46,537 nt of DNA from Gnetum montanum (GCA_015680685.1 MNCI01017906.1:4515-51051); one strand, 5' to 3'; counted from the first letter of the stretch, positions 33,218-45,850 are shown. Program-made: numbers and translations. The notes: a model not told the origin generated them from the letters alone.

Positions 33218-35985
33218 TCATGTGGTTCCTGAAGGTGGTGGCTCCTTCATTGGTGCTTTCCCTTTGTCTAGTACTATAGGCTTTTGAGATTGCTGACATG
33301 TGAGAATCACCTATATTTTCTCTTCTTCCATCTGAGGATCATGCATAGTCCATGCTGATGTTCCAATGTTTGATGGAGTTGGCACCTCCCACGGACACAA
33401 CAACTATGGAAACATTAGGTTCACTTTGACATACCATGTAGCAAACTACTGTTGTTCCTTCTCATAGGCTCTGGCTTTATCTCATAATTCATGGTAATTT
33501 GTCAGTTGTCAAGCCAAATTTGGTACACATCTCTTTGATTATGGTAGATTTCTTTGACCAGTTATAATTTAGAGTTTGCAACATCTAATTTTTGCAACAT
33601 TTTCTTATGTTCGGAAAACTCTATCTCATACTTAGTGTAAGTGGCGACTACCTATTTCTCAAGCTCATTTCTTAGGTGCCCTACTATTAATATGGCTAAG
33701 TTGACATATCGTAGATTTGCCAACTCCATGTACTCCATTAAGTCTTTAATCTGCAAGTCCCAACTTTTCAATTTTGCTTGGTGGACAAAGGAATATGTAT
33801 CTAATATGGTTCTCTAGTCAATGTGTTGAGCACTAAAAGAGTTAATGTGAGTCTTAGCCATATGGATCTCCTTTTCAATTATTTCTTTTTACATCCCCAC
33901 CTAATCATGGAAGTGCTCTTTCAACTTCTCATGCTTCTCAGCCTCATTCTGCCATGCATTGATCTCTATTGCTATCTTTTGACAGATGGCATGGACCTCC
34001 TCCATAGAGAGGGTTTTATTTTCCCTGGCCAAGTGATTCATATCTTGGTTGACCTGTACTAATTGTTCTTGCATCTATTGAAAACTTTCTTTAAGAACAT
34101 TTTTTTGTTTTTTAATTGTCATCAACCAAATATTTTTAGTAGAAAGCTATTTATTCTCCTCTTGTAGGGCCTTGAGAGCCTAAGCATGTGTGTACATTTG
34201 AGCTTGTGCCTTGGAAGCATCCCAATTGGGCTGTTCTTTCTCCCTTGCCACCTTTTTATTCTCTTCCAAAAATTGATTTAGTTGCTCATTTCTGAAAACA
34301 TCCAATTGGTCAATTGTGATGAATTGGAAAGGGTCTCTTCATTGAACTTGTAGGATGATGAGCTTTTCTTGTAGTCTTTATAGCTTCGCTTCGGCATGCT
34401 CGATCCTAACTTCAACCATGAACAGTTTTTCTTTAGTTGAAATGAGGTTTGATTGTACTACTATGAAATCTTGAGGGATGTCAAACAAGGAAGTCATGAC
34501 TTGTCCTATTTGCAGCAAGTAATCCAAAACATCCTTATGTTCTATAGGAGTCATTGAGAACTTGGACAAAACTTGAACATCACATGCTCCCATGAAATTT
34601 GCCTATGGCACAATAGGAACATTAAAAGATTATTTAATGAATCTATTACCACCTCTACTATTCCTACTACATCCTAGTGTTTTAGGACCACAACTGTGGC
34701 ACCTTCACCAATTTCTAATCTAACTTGGAAGGATGCAACATTCCTAGAGATATGCTAAGACCACTAGGACTCTCCTTCTGAAATCAAAAAAATGTGTCCA
34801 CTTGTAGGGTCAGCTAAAATAGTGGGTTGCATAACATCATCAATGATCCTAAATAAATTCTTGACATCACGAATCCCCCAACTGACCATCTTAGTAAGGG
34901 TTTTGAGCTAATTGATGGACGATCGATAGTCCTTTTGTGGTGTTGGCGATTATTGAACTTGCTGGTTGATGGGTTGTGTCCTTGCTTCTTGTTTTTGGCT
35001 AGGCCTTACCATGTGAGGCGTAGTGGGTCCAATCATTCTCTCTTCTTCTTGCTCTAATTGCTCACCAACATCTTTCCTTGGCATTAGCAATTTGAGTAGT
35101 TCAACATATGAAGCATTTTGGGCTTTCCTAAGAACATAATTCATATAGCCCAAAATTCCAACACATCTGCATAGCTTCCTGATGAGATAAAGGAAAGGAA
35201 AGGAAAGCTTCCCTATCTTTCTTTCTTTGAATTACCTTAGTATTTCTGCCAAATATAAATAGGGCATATTTGCATTAAATTTTCCCATCAAAATTGCACT
35301 ACCCCATGTCACATAAGTAGATAGTCTATTTAAGCCTTTGGTGGGGGAAATGTGATAAGTGCCAATCTTGAAGTAAATCCTCTTTTCCAAGGTTAATTCT
35401 CCATAAGCTTTATTTTCTTTATTGTAAGCTCGTTTCAACCATAAATTTCTTGCATCTGGATCTAAGTGAGTGGACATACGAGCAACCTTTGATCCTTCAT
35501 TTGGAAGATTCAAGACCTCTGCAATGGCCCTTGTAGAGAAATCAATGAGAATGCCACCTACATTGGTAGCAATGCTTCTTCCTTGCCATGCCAAAATTGG
35601 TATGTCTCACCCAAATACTAGTCACCACTTTCTAAGAGAATGGGCCATAGTGGAGGCACCTTAAGTTGAGTCTTCACTAGTTTGGAGGAAAACTTTGTGA
35701 AAGTCCCAAAATTGAGCTCCACAATCATGGCTGAGAAGGTGGACTTCTCATAAATGGCTTGGAGACATTCTAGGGATAACGTGAGACATTGCCTTAGTTT
35801 TGGGGCTCTAACTTCTCCACCTTTTTCATGGCCAAATTGCACTATCATAGGGGTTTCCTAATAAATGCTGAATGAGTGTGCTTCCTACTCTACATGTTCT
35901 ACATGAGGTCCCTGGCCTTTGCCTCCTCTTAGGCATTTAGTTCCTCCTTGCAGAGGTCCTACTCAATCTCCTATTTTGGGGCCAT
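33218..35985 (-). pseudogene. ORF2 of copy 2
   Basis: Homologue of the copy 1 ORF2, about 922 codons, from the MAPK start to the same terminal TGA. The best preserved part (35594-35232) shows V-L-N-L-P, W-L-K-R-A-Y, Y-G-E-L-T-L-E, T-Y-H-I-S-P-T-K-G-L and, downstream, F-K-E-R-K-I-G-K. The C-terminal half again has coiled-coil composition. At least two frameshifts near the N-terminus and several stops are present. The matching length and identical end in two copies show that this is a true ORF of the family. Confidence 0.7.
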
Positions 35986-36530
35986 ATGTAATCACATAAA
36001 GATAAACTATTACTAAGGTTGTGTAGAGAAATTTTTATCAACTCATACCCTACTCATTGCCTTAGTTAATAGTCCATAATTATGTACTGTGATTTTCGAG
36101 TTAGAAATATGTCTAAGAAGTGGCTCCAAAAGGTATTATTGCCGACCTTACATTGTTGGGTTTTGTCAATTTCTTTACATGTGATACTTACAATCGTTTG
36201 GATGGCCTAGGTGATTGATGAAAATTAACTTGGAATTTAAACATAAAATGTTTCTTTAGTAAATATTGAATTTTTTACCCCTATGATATCCTTCAAATGA
36301 TAGAAAATTTCAAAAAGAGTATGTGCACTTCCTACTACAGGTACCCCCCACAACTAAGTGGAATACTATGGGTTCAAATAGGATTAAATAGAATTAAAAT
36401 CAAAATGTTAGGAAGCTAGATATTTTGCTTGGAAGATGGATAATTAAAGCTCTAAGTTACAAAGAAAAATTTTAACAACTCCCCTAGTGGCAAATGAAAG
36501 AAATGAACGTTGAAGTAGGCAGGGTTGTAA

Positions 36531-36562
36531 CTATATATAGGTAGGAAATACCTGATATCGCG
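36531..36562 (-). promoter_or_regulatory. Internal promoter-like element of copy 2
   Basis: CGCGATATCAGG (GATATC at 36554) precedes CTATATATAG (36531-36540) on the - strand, about 550 bp before ORF2. Fewer palindromes remain than in copies 1 and 3; the adjacent CTCGAGTACGCG suggests lost neighbours. Confidence 0.5.
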
Positions 36563-36599
36563 TACTCGAGTCCCCATCAACATGCACTGAATACAAGGA

Positions 36600-37600
36600 C
36601 TAAGTGAAAATAATGAAATTTTGATATTTAATGGAGGATTTAAGATTAAATTAGAAGGTCTTGGGTATTTGGAAAATTAATTTTGAGGCACCAAAAGTGT
36701 GTCATGGTGGAGTCATATATTAAAATTTGTGAAAAGGGGCTAGGATGAAGGGTGTATAGGAATTGTTGAGGAATGATTGATTAAAATGATAANCTGAGAT
36801 GGATTGCAGAAAGGATAGCAAAAATTGAGGCATGAGGTTTCTAATGATGGACACAATGGAATCTTGTGTGTTATTAGTGGTTAAATAACCATGTTTCTAG
36901 CTTTCCAAGTTTTAGACCAAGTCCATACCACATCGCTTCATCCCATCAACAAACAACCATAAGTTTACTGAAGTTACAAGGATTAATATCACTTGGCATG
37001 TTGTTTAAGGGAGGAGAATCATGGTGGAACACTTTTATTATATTTTACTATTTATATTTTTTTATGGCTCTATGAAGTCATCTACCTTCAGGCATGGGTA
37101 CATGTCTTTCTAGTGGAACCCATAGAAGCTTATTTAGTGCCATTTTGAGTTTCTATTACTCCCATTTTTTGTTAGATCTACAAGGATATAGTTACAACCT
37201 TAGTAACACGATAGAACATACAGAAGTAGTCAAAGAGAATCTACAAATACCCTTGATGTCATACCCTTGTCATTCCACCTTGGTCCTTCACTCATCTCTC
37301 TAGACACAATGATTATCAAATTATTTATAGTTGGATGATGAAAAAGATTACCATTGTGACCAAAGCATGAACCTCTTATTAATGGAATAGGTGGATGGAT
37401 GACATGGTCTCAATGTCCAAATAATTAGTCCCTTATGACTAGGAAACATAGAGAAAAATATCACCTTAATGGGCGACATGATCAACTTATTCATGGTCAA
37501 GATTACAATGGAAAATTGAAAACAACAATTAGAAAAAGTAAACGAAGTAAAGAAATGACATATAATCATAAAACAAAAGGATAAAATAACACTTAAGAAT
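36600..37600 (-). other. Non-coding spacer between gag and ORF2, copy 2
   Basis: Counterpart of 22253-23620, somewhat shorter, with matching blocks such as ACATGTCTTTCTAGTGG at about 37100 (23131 in copy 1). No ORF. Single N at 36793. Confidence 0.5.
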
Positions 37601-37601
37601 C

Positions 37602-40095
37602 CTAGAAATTAGAATGGGGGGAAACCCAATGACTAAACATTTGGTCATCGCTAGGATTGATAAGTGGATGAATAGGATCCATGCATGTATGAAACCTTAG
37701 GAACCCTTCATGCCCTAGCCACTAGGTGTCTATTGGTGGTATGGTGGATGGGTAGAGAAATCATTAGTCACACATCTAATTATAGAAAGCATAGTGGGGC
37801 AAGTTAAATGATTTGTGTACATTATGAGGGAAATCTATCCTAATATAACACCCTTGACTATATGATAGTATGCATGGATTTGTGTGTCCCTTCACATTGG
37901 TGAATTCATTGGATTGTGTGGATGTTGGAGTGTGAAGTGGAGGACTAGGTATAGTGACAAGGGCTATTGATGGAGCTAAGGAAGGTGTGGCACCAAGTTG
38001 ACCTTGTGCTAGTTTAGAGGGTGGAGTAGGCTTGGAAGCATGATTCTTATTCCTATGACCATGCCTAAAGAAAGGATGCTTCCAACATTGCGTAGGGAAC
38101 CTTCTTTAGTTAATAGCAAAAACATAAGTTACATTTGTTGGTTGACATAATGATGCGAAACTATCAGATACATCTGATGGTGGTGTAGAAGGAGATGAAA
38201 GATGAGAATACCAAGGGTGAGAAGAAGTGTGAGAAGTATGAGGTGGTGATCCCTCAGGAGAAGAAATAGGTTGATGGTACTCAAGAGAGTGATAACAATG
38301 ATTAGAGGTAGAGGATTCAGAACTGGTTGGAGAAACATGATGTTGAACATAGTAGGTGTTTGGTTTTGGTGGACAGGAAGGATGTGACTGGCTGGATGGT
38401 GGCCTCCCTCACACCTATGAGTTTTGCCATTGCAGTGGGGCAAAGTTTTGAGGCTAGTAATAGCTCCCCTTAGGATAGTACAATGGGTTATGGGTTTGTC
38501 CATAATTACCTTGTGGAACAAGGATGTGCCTAAACCAATACCTTTGTATGAAATTTGGGTGTAGCTTCCCTACCCAATGCTCATATAGATGTGACAAGAC
38601 TAGGCAATGGTCCTTTGGATGGTCATATAAATAGACATCACATCCATCCTCATTAACTATAGTTGAGCCTTTGGCCTCGTTACCCTTAGCCATTCTCCTT
38701 GGTTGCTAAATAGTGTTCTTAACTATTTCTAATATGTATGCCCTCTATTTGTTTCAATTGCTAGGTTTATTTTGGATGACCCTCTCCCTAACAGTGTCTT
38801 CCAAGTTCACACTTTGTTCATTTTCCCTTATAGTCATATTATTATGCTTTTCCTCAATTTCAATTATCGATTTTTGTATTGGCAAAGGTTGGAACTATAT
38901 CATCCTTTCAGAATTTTTTGCTTCTCTTCATTGTAGTTCTAGACCTTTGTTGTTTCTAGAGTTGGGTCCCACTCAAATGCTTTGGAATTCTCCCATTTAG
39001 ATAATTCTCTCTCTTCTTTTACTAGAAACTCTATTAGTTCTTTGACCTCGTGGGCTTGAACCTTATATAGTTGTCCTTGGGCATACTTTCCAAGGTTCAT
39101 CCTTGTTTCATTGCTAAGCCCATCTATAATGTGGAGTATTTGATCTTTCTCAGAGAACCTATGACCTAGATATTTATTTAGTAAGGCATATTATTTATCT
39201 AAGGCCATGTCTAAGGGTTCTTATTTTTCTCATTTCCATCTTTTGATTTTTCTCCTCAAGGCAAACACTTGCGCATAGGTTTGGTATCTTTTATTGAAAA
39301 GTTGTAACGTGGTTGACCATCATCTGATTGAATTTGGTTTTAATGATCTATAACACACTTTAGCTTTATTGATTAGTTTCCTAGGAACTTAAACTTTTGC
39401 CATTTATTGTCCACATTGTTGAGCACATAAGCATTATGGAAGGCTTGTAAATGATGTTATGGATCTAAATCATAGCCTCTTGCAAATTTTGGAATATTAT
39501 TCAAGTCAAGCTTAGGTAGTTGACTGTTCTTGTGATGCCTGTGAGATATTTTAACAACCTCTATGATGTGCATTAGGCTTTTAGGGACTAACAGGGCTTT
39601 ATCATCATTAGAAAGTTTGTGATTAAAATCTCTATTTGATCGATGGTGATGATGGGGCTTGTGTTCATGTTGATGAAATGTGTTTGTGGGTTTGATTTTT
39701 GCTTTTATTTTGACCATTTTGTGGAGCTCTATCTCTATACCTATGTTCATCTTCATCAGAACTAGATGTTGAAGTTGATAGGGAAGATGAAAAGGAGGAA
39801 TTGGTAGGATAACCATGGCTTCTGTGATGTTCCTCAAGGTCCTTGATTTATTATTTCTAAGTACTGAGGAGGTCTTAGGCCTTGAGGCCTCCCCTAGTTT
39901 GGGATTGACATCATCTTCTTCAAGATTGTTTGTCTTAGGTGAATGTAGACTTTGAGTGTCATTAGGATGGCCATGGTCATGAGAAATCCCTTCATAAGGT
40001 GGATCACTCCAATCTACTTCATTGTATATTTCATTAGTTCTCCAATGAATAGGTGCACTATACGGTTCATAATCATTTTTGTGTGAGTGAGATAT
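37602..40095 (-). pseudogene. Athila-like gag of copy 2
   Basis: Starts where copy 1 has its ATG, but here the codon is ATA (40095), so the start is lost. The N-terminal part is longer than in copy 1 by roughly 140 codons and includes a H/K-rich stretch (about 39690-39620). Then come the shared L-D-L-N-N-I-P-K-F gag domain, L-L-N-K-Y-L-G-H-R-F-S, and Y-D-H-P-K-D-H-C with H-P-N-F-I-Q-R (38693-38454), followed by a P/H/S-rich tail. Several frameshifts and stops. The end at a TAG (37602) is inferred from the V-S-P-H-S-N-F reading. Confidence 0.65.
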
Positions 40096-40199
40096 TGTTG
40101 TCGATTTGTGGTGTGTGTTTGAATACTTCTCAAAAGATTTATCATTAATTCCATTTTATAGTGATCTTGTGTAATATAACTAATCTAGATAACTAGCAC

Positions 40200-40220
40200 C
40201 ATCCTTGGCAATTGTGCCAA
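40200..40220 (-). other. Primer binding site of copy 2, tRNA-Asp-like
   Basis: TTGGCACAATTGCCAAGGAT on the - strand follows the LTR. It complements the copy 1 site: between them every position of the Athila-type TGGCGCCGTTGCC core can be explained by decay. Confidence 0.65.
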
Positions 40221-41104
40221 TGATGAGCGACGAGGTACCCCTACACTCAACCATACGAATATGAGCATGTACACATGATTCGATCGAACTTTGTGGATGG
40301 GCTAGTTGTGGCACCTAGATAGTTATATGTTGATTGTAGTTCACTATCTTCCCACCTAAACTAGTAGTAGCTTTATCACGTATGGTTTAGTCCAAGGTGA
40401 GGCATATGATGTTGTCCTAATTCTATGTTACTCTTGATAACAAAAAAGATAAATNGCATATGATGTTGTCCTAATTCTATGTTACTCTTGATAAAAAAAA
40501 AGATAAATTAATTAAACTAACAATGGAAGAAAAACATAAATTAGCCTATGGTGATGGTATTCATCCTTAACCATCCATACACATCTTGGACTTTGTGGGA
40601 TTACTACTAGGCATGCCAAGTATTTGCACTTAAACGCTCATGATTAAGGCGTACACATTCTGCTTAATGATAGGAAAAGTAAATAACAATAAATTGAACT
40701 GTTAACTAAAGAAGGCATTAAATAATTAAAACAAAAAAAATTAATCGAAGTGAATGTTGTAATGCTAAAAGTAATCTCGATTTTTATTGATGGTCATGCA
40801 CATGTGCAAGTATGTCACACTCAAACAAAGGTGTCATGTAATTATAGACATCATACTGTGGGAATGCACTAGGAATAACTAGAAAGAAACTAAAAACTAA
40901 AAACTAAATTACCAAAAGAACTATAAAAAAAAAGAAATTTCCTCTTAACTTAAAAACTTCCCAAAAAACTCCCTCAACTATGTGCTTGAGTATTGTATTT
41001 ATAGGCTAACACAGGAATCATGATATTGCGTATACGATATCATATCCAGGCTATGATATCACGTACCCGATATCGAGTGGGGCTTAGCAAACCACAATTC
41101 ATCA
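40221..41104 (-). repeat. 5' LTR of copy 2
   Basis: Partner of 32211-33049. It is about 45 bp longer because of a 53-bp duplication around N 40455. TATA at 40995-41003; GATATC cluster 41021-41076. Confidence 0.85.
40402..40508. repeat. 53-bp duplication either side of a single N
   Basis: 40402-40454 and 40456-40508 are the same sequence apart from one base near the A run. The N sits exactly between. The partner LTR has one copy. This is most simply an unmerged contig overlap. Confidence 0.85.
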
Positions 41105-41109
41105 AAGGT

Positions 41110-41790
41110 CTCTATTAAATCATTCTTTCGCAAAGAAAGATCCTTCACATAGGTTTGAAGATTGTCAATATCCTCTTAGAGTTTAGAGGTTTTGTTTTGC
41201 ATCATTAGGTTATGACCATTTAACTCCATGTTTTGCACCATAAACTCTTCCAATCTTATTACTAGCTCTACATTTGTCCTAGAGTCTATAGTATCTATTA
41301 TTTATTTCAATGCAACTAATTCTTAAGATTTCGTCTTTGCCAACTTTAGTGCACCTTCAATCTCTCCCTTAAATTTAGCAACTACTTTGGCATATTTCTC
41401 ATTTGCTTTGAAGGTAGCTACTAAAGCTTTGTTTAATATCCAATTCTATGCCAAAGAAACTTTAAACACCATCTCATCATTTCTCAACACTGCACCATAG
41501 GCTTCATCTCTAAAGTAATGACCCACTATGTTATAATATATATACATTAAATCATATAACAAATCATTACTCACCATGATGGCACTTATGTTCGAAAGCT
41601 AGCTAAGGTCTTTATTTTCATTTCCTTTGATCAAAGTTGAAAGTCATATGTATTCATATTTCTAAAATTTTTTCAAGCTTCTTTATTAAATGTGGTTTCT
41701 TCCATGAAACTCTTTTCTACTTATGCCTTAAAGAAATTGATGGTTAACTCAAAATGTACAATCTTATTTTCAAAGTTGTAGTGTTGCAAC
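41110..41790 (-). pseudogene. Older coiled-coil retroelement ORF, middle part
   Basis: One - strand frame with a few stops, K/E/L-rich with heptad-like spacing (for example K-V-V-A-K-F-K-G-E-I-E, R-L-E-E-F-M). It is similar in character to the ORF2 coiled-coil half but not closely related in sequence. It is interrupted on the left by copy 2 and on the right by the solo LTR. Confidence 0.45.
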
Positions 41791-42277
41791 ATCATTGATG
41801 AGTGGCGAGGTACCCCTACAATCAACCATACAAATACGAGCATTACACGCATGATCCAGTCGAACTCCATAGATGGACTAGTTGTGGCATCTAGATAGTT
41901 AGCCTTAGGTNGGTGAGAGAGACTAACTAGGAAAGTAGTAAATAACAATAACAATTAAATAATTAAACTAAGTGAATGTTGCAATGATGATGTAATCTTG
42001 ATCTTTATTTCCGGTCATGTGCATGTCCAAGTACATCACACTCGAATAAGGATGCCATACAATTACAATCACCACACTGCAGGCATACACTGGAAAATAA
42101 TTCTATCTCTGGAGGGAAAAAACTGCCAAAGTCTCGCTAAGGTCTAAATCTAAGTTGAGAAACAAGGGAGAGCCGCCTCTTATTTATAGACATTGCGAAA
42201 GGCTGCGATATCGCAACTGGCATGCGATATCATGTACGCGATATTGCAGTTGCCCTAAATGATGATTCAGCAATCAT
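41791..42277 (-). mobile_element. Solo LTR of the same family, with N gap
   Basis: 41796-42272 begins TGATGAGTGGCGAGG and ends ...GATTCAGCA, flanked by atcat on both sides. TATA at 42181-42190 and a GATATC cluster (42201-42250) are present. About 350 bp present in other LTRs are missing exactly at N 41911, so either the assembly skipped part of the LTR or, less likely, a whole element collapsed there. Confidence 0.75.
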
Positions 42278-42299
42278 GTAGTTAGTCTCAACTTTATTT

Positions 42300-43013
42300 C
42301 ACCCCTCAGACTAGATATAAGGAGGTTGCTTTATTTCAAGAATATTTGTGGTTTTTTGCTCTGGTTTGGAGAAGGCTTTCAAGAATAATCATGAAACCAA
42401 CTCCTTATTTTTTTTCTTTTCATTACCACAATCACATAAAAGATTGGAATTATTAAAGACGTTGATAAAAGTAGGAAGAAGATAGCCATAGGAGAAGTGG
42501 GGAGAAGACACAATATAGTACGATAGTACCTACCCCTTCATCTCCATCTTTAGAATTGCCAAGGAATCCACATGGCTTTCTTCTTTCACTGTGGCATAAA
42601 GCAAATTCAGTAGAGGCTTAAAAATTAAATTTTTCCTATCTTTTGTCATAGCATGACACACAATGATATTAATTGTGAGAGTAGAATTCTCATGGTGGTG
42701 AAAGTGTAGGCATTTCCCCACTTAGATTCATTAACAAAACATTCTAACAATTGATGCCTAGGAAACATTACCTACTTGAAAGCATAATCTATTTTTACCA
42801 TCTAAAAATAAAACCACAAGAACGTCTTCTAAAATCTAAAAACCAAAAATTCTTCGTAGATAGATAGATAAACCAACAATTATTATGGATGCTAATGAAG
42901 TTGTTAACCACTACATCATTTTTAAGCATCATGAGATTAACAAATGGTGTTAGTCTTGACTTCTCCAATTTACCATCATGACTAGCTCTCACCAACTCCA
43001 TGGCTAATGCCAA
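42300..43013 (-). pseudogene. Older retroelement ORF, N-terminal part
   Basis: - strand open stretches 43013-42795 and 42721-42300, broken by frameshifts, include A-S-H-D-G-K-L-E, R-L-T-P-F-V-N-L-M and S-Y-G-Y-L-L-P-T-F. These recall the globular N-terminal domain of plant retroelement 'transposon-like' proteins. With 41790-41110 and 32205-31870 it forms one decayed gene. Confidence 0.4.
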
Positions 43014-43020
43014 ATCATAA

Positions 43021-44087
43021 TAAGGCTATTGAACACTAACCCTTCATGCTAAGTATTTAATATATTCTTCTTTTGATAGAAGCAATGTAACACCCATATT
43101 AATTATCTATAAAATATCTTATAGATAATTCATAGAGATGCTACAAAATCCAAAGGATCTAGATTTAACCTTGACTTACTAACTCAAAATAAATAGTAAA
43201 TCAGATATAATTATTAATTAAGAGTGTAAATAAAGAAAAAATAATAGAACACAATGAAATTTCATAGTGCTTGCAAGTATAATTATATAAAATTTATTTA
43301 GAGAAAATTAGATATTTGCAAAGCCACAAAAAGGCAGATGTCTAAAAATTTCACTAGTAACAACATAGAATAGTGTGTAAAATAGCAATCCCAACGATAC
43401 TAGTTTTTTCTCAATTGAACATCTAAAAATTAAGTTATTCACATTTTAAGTTTACTAAAATAAATAATAAAATATTAATATATAATAAATAATATTAAAT
43501 TTTCTTGAACATATAGTGTGCACTAAAATGAAAATTGTTCCTTGTGACCTAATGGTACTAACACCATAGATTAAAGAATTCATGTCTATCATACTTTTTA
43601 TTTATTTAAAAAAATATGTACATGGTTTAAGTAGCATAGAAGTACACAAATTTTCTAGTTTACAAAAATAAAGAATATATAGAAATTATTTTTCAAGTTG
43701 AGAGGGTCCATCTTATATAAAATTGCTCCAGCTTTCATTCTACATCCCTCTTCCTACTTTTCCTTATATATTCTGGTCTCTCTACATTGAAATGCATGAG
43801 GAGTCATATCTTCTCAAATAAGAAAGGTTATTTTATTTTCCTCTTCATGGAGCATAAAGGTTACAGGAANCAAGAGCATGGGCTGATCAAAATTTGGTCA
43901 AAACCTCAAACTTTGGACAATTTATCATATCTTTGGACACTAAAGGATCAAATAATTAATATATATATATATTCTTTAGATATTTGGATTTTATTTAGGT
44001 TTTAGGAAAATTTGTGACATTTCTAGATCTTGCAATCTTTTTTGATATTTTATTGGAAACCATTATTGAGCCCATATCTTGAGAATT
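43021..44087. other. A+T-rich DNA, unassigned
   Basis: No gene seen. The part from 43680 to 44087 has the look of an LTR or leader (short T-rich signals, a (TA)n run at 43960) but no partner copy. N at 43870 and 44088. Confidence 0.35.
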
Positions 44088-44096
44088 NTAATACTT

Positions 44097-45284
44097 CCCC
44101 CCTTGTGTGATCCAATGAAACAATAGGCTGAATGGCATCATCGATGATGTGGAAGAGGTTTTTGTCATCATGGATTACCCAACTAACTGTATCAGTGATG
44201 GCCCTAAGATGGCGCATCGATGGTCTATAGTCTTGCGGTGGCTATTGATCCTGGCCTATGTTGGGCCCTGCTTCCTATTGTTGGCTAGGACCCATGCTTG
44301 GAGGTTGGCTGAGTCCTACAAGTTGAGTTGTAGTTGGCCCAGCCATCTGTTCGTCTTCTTGTTTTGGTCCCCGTTCTTCACGAGTGCTTTTCCTTGGAGC
44401 TGGCGCCTTTAGCAATTCAGCATATGAAGCAGTTTGGGCTTTTCAGAGGACATCATTGGTGTACCCTCGAATACTAGCATGTCAAAAAAGCTTTCTAATA
44501 AGAGAAGGGAAAGGCAGCGCCATCTTCCCTATCTTTCGTTCTTTGAACCGCCTCAGGATCTCTGTTAAATATAGATGGGGTAGATTAGTGTTAACCTTTC
44601 TCATCAACATTGCACATCCTCTAGCTACATACATTGATATTCTTTTCAAGCCCTTTGTGGGGAAGAGGTGATATGTTCCAATTTTGAAGTGAATCCTCTC
44701 TTCCATTGTCAACTCACCAAAGGTTTTATCTCTGCCATAAGCCTTATCCAACCAATCCTTTTGCACATCGGGGTCTGAGCAGGTGGATAATTGAGCAACT
44801 TTAGGCCCTTTATTCAAAAGGTTTAACACCTCTGAAATGGCCTGCATGGAGAAGTCAACTGTCACACCACAAATATTAATAGTTGTGCCTTGCTCCCTAT
44901 TGTGCCAAAATTGATATGCCTCTTCTATTTAGAGAGGATAGGCCATAAGGGAGACCCTTTGAGGTGATCCCTAATGGATTTAGGAGTGAACTCTAAAAAT
45001 GATTCAAAGTTCAATTCCATAATCACCGTAGTGAATGTGGACTTCTCATGGATGGCCTAAACACAATCTTGGGGCAACGTGAGCTGTTGTCTCGGTTCAG
45101 GCACTGCAGCAGCTCCTCCTTCTACTTGCCCAGACCATACAGTAGGAGGATCTTCTCGATAAATGCTAAATGATTGTTCCTCCTGGTCTACATGTTTTCT
45201 GGTAGGACCCTATCTTCCACCTCTCCAAGGTCATTTGCTTCCACCCTGAGAAGGACCTTCCTATTGTTCATGTTTCGGGGCCAT
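44097..45284 (-). pseudogene. ORF2 of copy 3, N-terminal part
   Basis: MAPKHE start at 45284. The best frame, 44865-44482, has V-L-N-L-L, W-L-D-K-A-Y, F-G-E-L-T-M-E, T-Y-H-L-F-P-T-K-G-L and F-K-E-R-K-I-G-K. A short continuation includes the A-P-R-K-S region. One frameshift near the Q-F-W-H position and a few stops are present. The coiled-coil half is missing beyond the N. Confidence 0.7.
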
Positions 45285-45761
45285 TTGCAATCACACGGGG
45301 CCAAGCGTTAGTAAGGTTGTTTTTAAAGATAGGTTATACCTTACTACTAGCCTTAATTAATGATCTTATGTTATCACATGTGATATTTTCCAAAAAATAT
45401 AATGATGAGTCCTCTAACTTAGGTGGTTTCCAATTTTTAGTTTCCTGGTATACCTAGGGATTGAATGATTTTGAGGCACAATTATTCTAAGTGTTATAGT
45501 TAATTACACTAAATGATGTCCTTTGGGCAATGATAAATTTCAAAAAATCTAGGAACTTTTCAACAAATGTCCCTCCCTTACAACTAAGCTGAACACTCCA
45601 GGTTCAAGCAAGTTCAGACAGAATTAAAATTAAAGTACCAGGGAGCGAGATATAGTTAGAAAAGCAAGGGTCTCCCAATTGCAAGTTGTAGAGAAAAAAT
45701 TCAAAAACTCCCCCGTGTGAATGGCAAAAATGATGCTAAATGTTGCAGGGGGGTCACCTAC

Positions 45762-45850
45762 TTATAGAGTTGGAGGAATGCAATATCGTGTACGATATAT
45801 CACATATGTGATATCACGTCGGCCACGATATCGCGTACACGATATCACGA
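45762..45850 (-). promoter_or_regulatory. Internal promoter-like element of copy 3
   Basis: The best preserved cluster. GATATC at 45810, 45827 and 45841 plus CGATAT variants form near-palindromes such as GATATCGCGTACACGATATC, followed on the - strand by CTCTATAAG. It lies 480 bp before the ORF2 ATG. Confidence 0.6.

Larger units (their letters stand above)
32206..41109 (-). mobile_element. Athila-like pol-less LTR retrotransposon, copy 2
   Basis: LTRs at 32211-33049 and 40221-41104 with a perfect target duplication aaggt (32206-32210, 41105-41109). The order and orientation are the same as copy 1: primer site 40200-40220, gag from about 40095 to 37602, spacer, TATA/GATATC at 36531-36559, ORF2 35985-33218, 3' LTR. 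Interior length is similar and pol is absent. It is inserted in an older coiled-coil ORF. N characters at 36793 and 40455. Confidence 0.88.

Noticed and set aside
38129-38521. 130-codon - strand open stretch in copy 2
   Set aside because: Same situation as in copy 1: an alternative frame of the proline-rich gag tail.
43940-43980. (TA)n run as a possible MITE or matrix-attachment feature
   Set aside because: Only a short dinucleotide run; no terminal inverted repeats or target duplication seen.
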